A DNA stretch of 13,847 nucleotides from an uncultured Actinomycetes bacterium (GTDB lineage Bacteria; Actinomycetota; Thermoleophilia; Solirubrobacterales; 70-9), in contig CAMPIP010000048.1 of NCBI GenBank assembly GCA_946886425.1, forward strand, positions 1-13,847, in the 5' to 3' direction. Shown here piece after piece: positions 1 to 4,647 of this stretch (position 1 is its first letter; each line of letters begins with the position of its first letter). The notes below the pieces were generated by a model. It saw nothing but the letters and a program-made list of their open reading frames with translations. It was not told where the DNA came from and ran no database searches. The position numbers and the translations under genes were made by a program.

Positions 1-374
1 GCGTGGGTGGTCCGGATCAGGCCCTTGAGGTTGATCTCGATCATCCGCTCCCACTCCTCGAGTGGGGCGTCCTCGATCGGTCCCAGCAGCATCTGGCCGG
101 CGTTGTTGACGACGATGTCGAGGCGCCCCAGCTCGGCGACCGTCCGCTCGACCGCCGCGACCGCCTGCTCGGGGTCGGTGACGTCGGACTCGAGCGGCAG
201 GGCCGTGCCGCCGCCGGCGGCGGCCTCGGCGCCGCGCCGCTCGAGGCGGTCGCCGCGCCGGGCGCTGATCGCCACGCTCGCCCCGGCCGCCGCCAGGGCC
301 CGGGCGGTGGCCTCGCCGATCCCACTGCTGGCGCCAGTCACCAGCGCCACCGTTCCCGTGAGCGAATTCGCCAT
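1..374 (-). CDS. SDR family NAD(P)-dependent oxidoreductase, N-terminal part (runs off window)
   Basis: This is the first 124 codons of a short-chain dehydrogenase/reductase; the rest lies before base 1. ATG is at 374-372. Seen directly: a Rossmann beta-strand followed by TGASSGIG (residues 13-20), the glycine-rich dinucleotide-binding loop; the acidic SDVTD (63-67) that contacts the adenine ring; and NNAG (90-93), the family's structural motif, followed by EINLKG. The SARR segment (37-40) after the second strand suggests NADP(H) preference, because basic residues there bind the 2'-phosphate. The catalytic YxxxK is outside the window, so substrate class cannot be given. The gene is divergent from a TetR regulator 72 bp away, and by family habit that regulator probably controls it. 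AATGAT at 387-382, 7 nt before the ATG, could be a -10 element of a leaderless transcript. Confidence 0.93.
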   Translation of the reverse strand, partial: MANSLTGTVALVTGASSGIGEATARALAAAGASVAISARRGDRLERRGAEAAAGGGTALPLESDVTDPEQAVAAVERTVAELGRLDIVVNNAGQMLLGPIEDAPLEEWERMIEINLKGLIRTTH

Positions 375-446
375 CCCGGGGATCATTACCCGCGAATGTG
401 CGAAATATGTCGAGCGGGGATATCGAGCGATGTACGGTTGCGCCAG
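375..446. promoter_or_regulatory. Divergent promoter region of SDR and TetR genes
   Basis: This 72-bp gap is noticeably more AT-rich than the flanking genes. On the minus strand AATGAT (387-382) lies 7 nt before the SDR ATG. On the plus strand TACGGT (433-438) lies 8 nt before the TetR ATG. Two direct copies of TCGAGCG (410-416 and 423-429) are spaced 13 bp start to start around a GATATC palindrome (419-424). They could be part of a TetR operator, but the symmetry is weak. The -10 assignments are inferred from spacing; no convincing -35 boxes are visible. Confidence 0.4.
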
Positions 447-1181
447 ATGACCCGGTTGGCTCGAGGACGAGAGACGCACCTGACCCGCGCCGAGATCGCC
501 GAAGCGGCGCTGCGGCGCTTCGACGCCGGCAGCGAGGCCAGCATCCGCGAGCTCGCCGCCGACCTCAGGGTGGCGCCCAGCGCGATCTACCACCACTTCT
601 CGTCGCGGGTGGCAATCGTCGACGAGGCGCTTGGCCTGGTCTGGCGGGAGGCCGCCGAAGAGGGCTTGGAGCTCGTCGACGGCAAGGCCGACGACCCGGG
701 CGAGGTGCTGCTGGCGGCGGCGCTGGCGACCCGGCGGGCCTTCGCCCGCCACCACGCGATCGCCCCCTACCTGGCCGCAACCCAGGCGGCCAACGAGCGG
801 CTCGCCGCCAACCTCGGCCTGCTCGCCGGCGCTTTCGAAGGGCTCGGCCTCAGCGGCGAGGAGGCGGCCCACGCCTTCCACTCCTACGGCTCCTTCGCGA
901 TCGGCTCGACCCTGGTCCTCGCCGCCCGCCTCAACCTCGGCACCCCGACCGCGGTCTCGGCGGCCCCCGCGCCGACCGTCGGCGAGGGCCCCAGGGAGGC
1001 GACGCGGCGCGCTCTGGAAGCGATGATGGACGTCTCCTGCGCCGATCCAGAGCGGGACGAGCAGCTCTTCCTCGACGGCCTCCGCCGCCTGATCGCTAGC
1101 TTCACTCCGCGCGGGGACGGGGCCCCGAAGTCGCCAAGCGGCGCATTCGCAGCTTCATCGTCAGCGGCAGGGCGGCGCTGA
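447..1181 (+). CDS. TetR/AcrR family transcriptional regulator
   Basis: A 244-residue one-component repressor. The N-terminal DNA-binding domain (about residues 12-60) has the canonical TetR layout: TRAEIAEAALRRFD helix 1, IRELAADLRVAPSAIYHHF (33-51) as the helix-turn-helix with the hallmark Y-H-F end, then SSRVAIVDEAL. The rest is the helical ligand-binding and dimerisation domain; the ligand cannot be deduced. The fold normally ends near FLDGLRRLIASF (about residue 217). The remaining roughly 25 residues are low-complexity, Ala/Ser-rich, and lie almost entirely in the 80-bp antisense overlap with the convergent HXXEE gene, so they may be a neutral extension. The ATG at 447 was chosen because it precedes the conserved helix and has TACGGT 8 nt upstream; no Shine-Dalgarno sequence is visible. 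The divergent SDR gene is the likely target. Confidence 0.9.
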   Translation: MTRLARGRETHLTRAEIAEAALRRFDAGSEASIRELAADLRVAPSAIYHHFSSRVAIVDEALGLVWREAAEEGLELVDGKADDPGEVLLAAALATRRAFARHHAIAPYLAATQAANERLAANLGLLAGAFEGLGLSGEEAAHAFHSYGSFAIGSTLVLAARLNLGTPTAVSAAPAPTVGEGPREATRRALEAMMDVSCADPERDEQLFLDGLRRLIASFTPRGDGAPKSPSGAFAASSSAAGRR

Positions 1182-1707
1182 GGCCGATCCCGGCGGCGCT
1201 GGCGAGGACCGCGCCGCGTCTCGAGAGGCGGCCGGAGCGGCGGACGGCGGCGGCGCCGGCGAGCGCGTGCGGGGCCATCAGCAGCGTCGCCGTGGCGAGG
1301 CCGGGGTTGTAGCGGCGCTCGCGCAGCGCGATCGCCGCGTGCATCGCCGCGTTGCCGGCCTCGATCCAGAGCACCGCCACGGCCGGCGCCGGCGTGCGCC
1401 GCCAGAGCAGCACCGCGGCGACGGCGCTGCTCCAGCCGAGCGTGACGTTGACGTGGAAGCCGTCGCGCTCCGTCAGCGGCCAGGTGTCGGCGTCGCTGCC
1501 GAGCAGGCGGCGGTTGCAGAAGGCCAGGAAGCCGCCCGGACGCACCCACTCCTCGCTCTGGTGGCTGACCAGGATCGGCAGCGCCAGCGCCGCCACCCAG
1601 GCGTCTCCGGCGGCCAGCTGGCGGCGCCGCGCCAGCGCCGCGCCCCAGCTCGGACCGGCCAGGGCCGCCGCCGCGAGCGGCCAGCGCCCGTGCGTGTCGA
1701 TGCTCAT
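1102..1707 (-). CDS. HXXEE domain-containing integral membrane protein
   Basis: A 201-residue membrane protein. It carries the signature of the HXXEE family: H49-Q-S-E52-E53 at the end of a hydrophobic helix, an N-x3-H pair (N119, H123) in a later helix, and Y133-N-P-G136. The conserved His/Glu/Asn residues sit in or next to membrane segments (about 36-48, 90-102, 108-126, 137-153 and 163-185), which suggests an intramembrane metal or catalytic centre. The family's biochemical role is not established as far as I know. ATG is at 1707-1705. It overlaps by 4 bp (ATGA) the stop of a possible small upstream ORF, which would couple their translation. Its 3' end overlaps the TetR gene tail-to-tail by 80 bp. 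The highly charged C-terminus (RMRRLATSGPRPRAE) lies in that overlap. Confidence 0.8.
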   Translation of the reverse strand: MSIDTHGRWPLAAAALAGPSWGAALARRRQLAAGDAWVAALALPILVSHQSEEWVRPGGFLAFCNRRLLGSDADTWPLTERDGFHVNVTLGWSSAVAAVLLWRRTPAPAVAVLWIEAGNAAMHAAIALRERRYNPGLATATLLMAPHALAGAAAVRRSGRLSRRGAVLASAAGIGLSAALPLTMKLRMRRLATSGPRPRAE

Positions 1708-1865
1708 CGGCGCGGTCCGCCTGCCGCGTCGTGCCCGGCCGCCGGCCCGGGTTCGCCGGCGACGGCGGCCATCGCCCCTGCGACCACGCGGCCAGCTCGC
1801 CGAGCGGCGATCAGCGCCTCGGCGAGGCGGCTGGCCGCTCGGGGCGCGGGCGCGGGAGGCGGCAT
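1704..1865 (-). CDS. Possible small protein (53 aa) translationally coupled to the HXXEE gene
   Basis: A short open frame from ATG 1865-1863 to TGA 1706-1704, whose stop overlaps the HXXEE start codon as ATGA. The predicted product is Pro/Ala-rich at the N-terminus, followed by a basic helix-like stretch (ASRLAEALIAARRAGRVVAG). It has no recognisable domain, signal peptide or membrane segment. The frame remains open upstream into the inverted repeat at 1876-2044, so the start is uncertain, and GC-rich DNA gives such frames by chance. The only positive argument is the 4-bp overlap typical of operons. If it is not coding, 1708-1875 is simply the 5' leader of the HXXEE gene. Confidence 0.25.
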   Translation of the reverse strand: MPPPAPAPRAASRLAEALIAARRAGRVVAGAMAAVAGEPGPAAGHDAAGGPRR

Positions 1866-1875
1866 CGGCGTCACT

Positions 1876-2044
1876 CTAGGAGGGATTGGCGAAACCCGGG
1901 TGCGCGGGCCGGCCAGCGCCGGACCAAGCGGGACAAGGACGCAGGAAGGCCGAATAGCAGAGCTATTTGGCCGACCGAGGACGCCGAACCGCGCCGCGTC
2001 CGCCGCCGCCGGACGCGTGCGGGGGTTTCGCCAATCCCTCCTAG
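1876..2044. repeat. Inverted-repeat element, long copy (169 bp, MITE-like)
   Basis: The ends are perfect 22-bp inverted repeats: 1876-1897 begins CTAGGAGGGATTGGC and 2023-2044 is its exact reverse complement. The whole unit recurs, inverted and lacking 94 internal bp (1911-2004), at 7343-7417. The outer 35 bp (1876-1910) and 40 bp (2005-2044) match that copy with one mismatch (G2017). The interior contains its own hairpin (1948-1972). No transposase or convincing ORF is inside; open frames across it are GC artefacts. It sits between a minus-strand membrane gene and the divergent ArsR promoter. Whether it moves, or acts as a terminator or RNA structure, is inference; repeat status is directly seen. 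Confidence 0.9.
1948..1972 (+). other. Nested hairpin inside the long repeat copy
   Basis: GGCCGAATAGC (1948-1958), loop AGA (1959-1961), GCTATTTGGCC (1962-1972). This is an 11-bp stem in which all pairs are Watson-Crick except one G-T (1952/1968). That pair is a tolerated G-U in plus-strand RNA but an A-C mismatch in minus-strand RNA. The AT-rich tip is exceptional against the surrounding GC. It lies wholly within the 94 bp missing from the short copy. The stem is seen directly; any RNA or recombinase-recognition role is a guess. Confidence 0.7.
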
Positions 2045-2109
2045 TTCCGGCCTCTGTCGCCAACGCGGGCTGCATTGGCCCTCATATGCGACGCGAATGC
2101 ATCCCGCGC

Positions 2110-2145
2110 TTGACACGTGACCAAAAGGTCACCTATGCTGTCGAC
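2110..2145 (+). promoter_or_regulatory. Promoter of the ArsR-SRPBCC operon (leaderless)
   Basis: TTGACA (2110-2115) is a perfect consensus -35 box, followed after 18 bp by TATGCT (2134-2139) as the -10. Only 6 nt separate the -10 from the ATG at 2146, so the predicted transcription start falls on or next to the start codon and the mRNA would be leaderless. No Shine-Dalgarno sequence precedes the ATG, in agreement. The spacer between the boxes holds the operator-like palindrome listed separately. This is the best sigma70-type promoter in the window. Confidence 0.75.
2117..2132. promoter_or_regulatory. Putative ArsR operator palindrome
   Basis: GTGACC-AAAA-GGTCAC is a perfect 6-bp inverted repeat with a 4-bp spacer, placed exactly between the -35 and -10 boxes of the ArsR promoter. 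A dimeric winged-helix repressor bound here would block RNA polymerase, so negative autoregulation by the adjacent ArsR protein is the simplest reading. The palindrome is seen; the binding protein is inferred. Confidence 0.6.
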
Positions 2146-2463
2146 ATGGACGACGTGTTCAAGGCTCTCGCCGACCCGACCCGGCGCACCCTGCTCGATC
2201 GGCTCTTCGAGCGCGACGGGCAGTCGCTGGGCGAGCTGGAAGCGGATTTGCTGATGTCCCGCTTCGGCGTCATGAAGCACCTCAAGGTGCTGGAGGAGGC
2301 GGGCCTGGTCACGACCAGGCGCCGCGGCCGCGAGAAGCTGCATTTCCTGAACCCCGTCCCGATTCGGCAGATCCAGGAGCGCTGGGTTGGCAAGTACGCG
2401 GAGCCCTGGGCTTCGGCGCTGATCGCGCTCAAAGACGAAATCGAGGAGGAGGACCAGAAATGA
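2146..2463 (+). CDS. ArsR/SmtB family winged-helix transcriptional regulator
   Basis: A 105-residue single-domain repressor, the normal size for the family. It begins MDDVFKALADPTRRTLLDRL, the typical first helix of the SdpR-like branch of ArsR proteins. Helix-turn-helix residues GELEADLLMSRFGVMKHLKVLEEAGLV are at about 28-54, and the wing RRRGREKLHFLN at about 57-68. It contains no cysteine, so the classical ArsR/SmtB thiolate metal site is absent and heavy-metal sensing is unlikely. The C-terminal helix is acidic (DEIEEEDQK). The gene overlaps the following SRPBCC gene by 4 bp (ATGA). ArsR-SRPBCC (AHSA1) pairs of this kind are common in actinobacteria, and the regulator usually represses its own operon. 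The start at 2146 is supported by the -35/-10 pair directly upstream. Confidence 0.93.
   Translation: MDDVFKALADPTRRTLLDRLFERDGQSLGELEADLLMSRFGVMKHLKVLEEAGLVTTRRRGREKLHFLNPVPIRQIQERWVGKYAEPWASALIALKDEIEEEDQK
2443..2453 (+). promoter_or_regulatory. Strong ribosome binding site for the SRPBCC gene
   Basis: GAGGAGGAGGA within the last codons of the ArsR gene (encoding its acidic EEED tail) ends 6 nt before ATG 2460. It fixes the start of the downstream gene and would allow independent or reinitiating translation, in contrast to the leaderless first gene of the operon. Confidence 0.75.
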
Positions 2464-2957
2464 ACCAGGACCAGGCATACACCGTGGTCGGCGGACGCGG
2501 CTCGATGACCGTGTTCGAGATCTACATCAAGACGACCCCGGAGCGCCTCTGGGAGGCGATCACCGACGGCGAGCTGCGCAAGCGCTACAGCTTCGGCGTC
2601 GGCACCGAGTCGCAGTGGACCGAGGGCTCCGAGTACCGCTCGGGGGTGCCGGGAGTGATCGACATCGCCAGCGGCGAGAACGTCGAGGTCGACCCCCCGC
2701 GGCGCCTCGTGCAGAGCTTCACGGCGTTGTGGAGCGAGGACGTCAAGCGGGAAGGCACCTCGCGGGTGACCTGGGAGATCGAACCGGTCGGCAGCTCCTG
2801 CCGGCTCTCGGTCACCCACGACCAGCTCGGCGAGAACGCCAACAACGAACTGTTCGGCGGCTGGCCGATGATCCTCTCCGGCCTGAAGACGCTGCTGGAG
2901 ACCGGCGAGGACCTCGACACGCCGGGGTCGCTGCGCTACGCGAGAGGAGCGGCCTGA
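2460..2957 (+). CDS. SRPBCC (AHSA1-like) family protein
   Basis: A 165-residue START/Bet v 1-fold protein. The core starts at about residue 17 (MTVFEIYIKTTPERLWEAITDGELRKRY), the characteristic first strand and helices, followed by beta-strands (GSEYRSG, ENVEVDPPRRLVQSF, SRVTWEIEPVGSSCRLSVTHDQLG) and a long C-terminal helix (GGWPMILSGLKTLLETGEDL). The fold encloses a hydrophobic cavity, and members bind lipids or other hydrophobic ligands or act as Aha1-type co-chaperone domains; this gene gives no direct clue to its ligand. It is soluble and has no signal peptide. It is co-transcribed with the ArsR gene (4-bp overlap). The strong RBS at 2443-2453 sets the start. The first 15 residues (ending in VVGGRG) precede the domain and resemble no motif I recognise. 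Confidence 0.9.
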   Translation: MNQDQAYTVVGGRGSMTVFEIYIKTTPERLWEAITDGELRKRYSFGVGTESQWTEGSEYRSGVPGVIDIASGENVEVDPPRRLVQSFTALWSEDVKREGTSRVTWEIEPVGSSCRLSVTHDQLGENANNELFGGWPMILSGLKTLLETGEDLDTPGSLRYARGAA

Positions 2958-2981
2958 GGCGATCGGTGTCGTTCGGGTGCC

Positions 2982-3036
2982 TCGGACATCCGCCGAATCC
3001 GCGCGTATATTCCACCGCCGCGGGTTATTAGGGGGA
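2982..3036 (+). promoter_or_regulatory. Promoter and RBS of the RTX-like gene
   Basis: TATATT (3006-3011) is a good -10 box in an otherwise GC-rich gap, with TCGGAC (2982-2987) as a poor -35 at 18-bp spacing. AGGGGGA (3030-3036) is a Shine-Dalgarno sequence ending 3 nt before ATG 3040. Together these favour 3040 over the in-frame ATG at 2977, which would lie upstream of this promoter. Confidence 0.5.
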
Positions 3037-3039
3037 CCG

Positions 3040-4647
3040 ATGCGGCTCGCCACCGGCCACAGACGGGGCCCTGCAGGGGCCTGTGCTCGCCAGCTGTCGA
3101 CAGCGCTGGGGATCGCGGCATGCCTGATCGCCGCGGCGGCGCCGGCCGCGGCCGCGAAGCCGAGCTGTGCCGGCAAGAGGGCGACGATCGTCTCCAACGC
3201 CGCGAGGATCGTCGGCACCAAGGCACCCGACACGATCGTCGCCGGCCCCGGCGCCAACGTCGTCCACGGCGAAGGCGGCAACGACACGATCTGCGCCGGC
3301 GGCGGTAACGACAGCGTCTTCGGCGGGCGCGGCAACGACTCCGTCTTCGGCGAGAAGGGCGACGACACCCTGCACAGCGAGCGCGGCTCCGACCGGCTCG
3401 ACGGGGGTCCCGGCGCCGACCACGTCTTCGGCGACTCCGGCAACGACGAGGTCGACGGCGGCGGTGGCGACCGCGACGCCGCCCACGGCGGGCCCGGCGA
3501 CGACTCGGTCTCGGGGGGCGCCGGCGGCTTCGATCTGATCGTCGGCGGGCCCGGCAACGACCGCGTCGACGGCGGTCCCGGCGACCATGACATCGCCTCC
3601 TACGCCGGGACCGGCGGCGGGGTCGTGGTCGACCTCGGGTCCGGCAGCGTCGGCGGCGCTGAGGGCGAGCGCCTGGACGGGATCGAGGACGCGATCGGCG
3701 GCTCCGGCGCCGACAGCCTGAGCGGCGCTCCCGGCACCCCCAACCGGCTCGACGGCGGCCCCGGCAACGACCGCCTGCGCGCCGCCGGCGGCGGCGACGA
3801 GGCCTTCGGCGGCCCGGGCGGCGACGATTGCGCCGGTGGCTTCGCGGCGGCGACCTCCTGCGACGACGAGGGCGGCGCGGGCGCGGCGACGGTCGAGCTC
3901 TACGCCAGCATCGACGGCATCACCAGCCTCGTCGTCACCGGCAGCCCCGGCCCTGACTCAGTAACGGTCGACGATGCTCGCGGGGCGACGACGATCCTCG
4001 CCGCGATGGGGGCCGGCGACGACACCCTGGTCGTCGGCGCGGGAGTGTCCGCCGGCGTCAGCACGGTCGCCGACGGTGGCCGCGGCGCCGACAGGCTCGT
4101 CACCGGCGGCGGCGACGACACCCTCTACGGCGGCGACGACCACGAGCCCGACACCCTCGAAGGCGGCGCCGGCGACGACGTCGTCTACGGCGTCAACATC
4201 TTCCACCCGCGCAAGGCCAGCGGCGCCTCGCGGATGGTCGGGGGCGCCGGCGACGACCTCCTGATCGGCGGCCAGCCCTGCGAAGGAGACAGCTTCGACG
4301 GCGGGCCCGGCGGCAACGACAGCGCCTCCTTCGCCCGCGTCCGCAACGGCGGCATCGTCGTCGACGCGACGATCGGCGGCGCCGTCCTCGACCCCGACGT
4401 CGGCGGCTGCAACGCCGGCCGCATCGACGCCAGCGTCGAGAAGATCGAGGGCTCGACCGGGCCCGACGTCCTCGTCGGCGACGGCGCCGCCAACAAACTG
4501 CTCGGCCGCGGCGGCGACGACCGCCTCGACGGCAGGGGCGGCTTCGACCACTGCGTAGGGGGCGGCGGCCGCGGCGATCAGGCGGTCAACTGCGAGTCCA
4601 GCTCGGACGTCGACCAGCGCCGGATGCGGCGCTGGCGCGGGCGCTAG
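3040..4647 (+). CDS. Secreted RTX-like calcium-binding repeat protein
   Basis: A 535-residue exported protein. Residues 1-39 form a Sec signal peptide: a basic n-region (RHRR-like, residues 7-17), the hydrophobic LSTALGIAACLIAAAAP, and a probable cut after AAAA39. The mature part is dominated by glycine/aspartate nonapeptides of the GGxGNDxL type (for example GGGGNDSVFGGRGNDSVFG near residues 88-105), which form a calcium-binding parallel beta-roll. Two large modules can be seen. Each has an IASYAG/SASFAR-GGxVVD strand pair, an IE-IxGSxGxD segment, further RTX repeats, and a closing Cys pair (DDCAGG...SCDDE; DHCVGG...NCES). Between them is a less repetitive part (SIDGITSLVVTGSPGPDSV). The C-terminus is basic (RRMRRWRGR), unlike the secretion signals of type I RTX toxins, and no ABC exporter is nearby. 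Probably an extracellular structural or adhesive protein; specific function unknown. The 3' end overlaps the convergent membrane gene by 62 bp. Confidence 0.88.
   Translation: MRLATGHRRGPAGACARQLSTALGIAACLIAAAAPAAAAKPSCAGKRATIVSNAARIVGTKAPDTIVAGPGANVVHGEGGNDTICAGGGNDSVFGGRGNDSVFGEKGDDTLHSERGSDRLDGGPGADHVFGDSGNDEVDGGGGDRDAAHGGPGDDSVSGGAGGFDLIVGGPGNDRVDGGPGDHDIASYAGTGGGVVVDLGSGSVGGAEGERLDGIEDAIGGSGADSLSGAPGTPNRLDGGPGNDRLRAAGGGDEAFGGPGGDDCAGGFAAATSCDDEGGAGAATVELYASIDGITSLVVTGSPGPDSVTVDDARGATTILAAMGAGDDTLVVGAGVSAGVSTVADGGRGADRLVTGGGDDTLYGGDDHEPDTLEGGAGDDVVYGVNIFHPRKASGASRMVGGAGDDLLIGGQPCEGDSFDGGPGGNDSASFARVRNGGIVVDATIGGAVLDPDVGGCNAGRIDASVEKIEGSTGPDVLVGDGAANKLLGRGGDDRLDGRGGFDHCVGGGGRGDQAVNCESSSDVDQRRMRRWRGR

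Noticed and set aside
1871..2116. Open frames on both strands running through the long inverted repeat, with products ending in FRQSLL or starting DWRNP
   Set aside because: They are translations of the repeat arms themselves in GC-rich DNA. They have no RBS, domain or codon-bias support, and both strands are open at once.
2133..3593. 486-aa minus-strand frame opposite ArsR, SRPBCC and RTX genes
   Set aside because: Its Pro/Ser repeats simply mirror the Gly/Asp codons of the RTX repeats. The plus-strand genes have promoters, RBSs and domains.
3280..3620. Short repetitive GGCGGnGACGAC-like DNA considered as a tandem-repeat or CRISPR-like array
   Set aside because: The periodicity is codon-level encoding of RTX nonapeptides within one gene. 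There are no conserved repeats with unique spacers.
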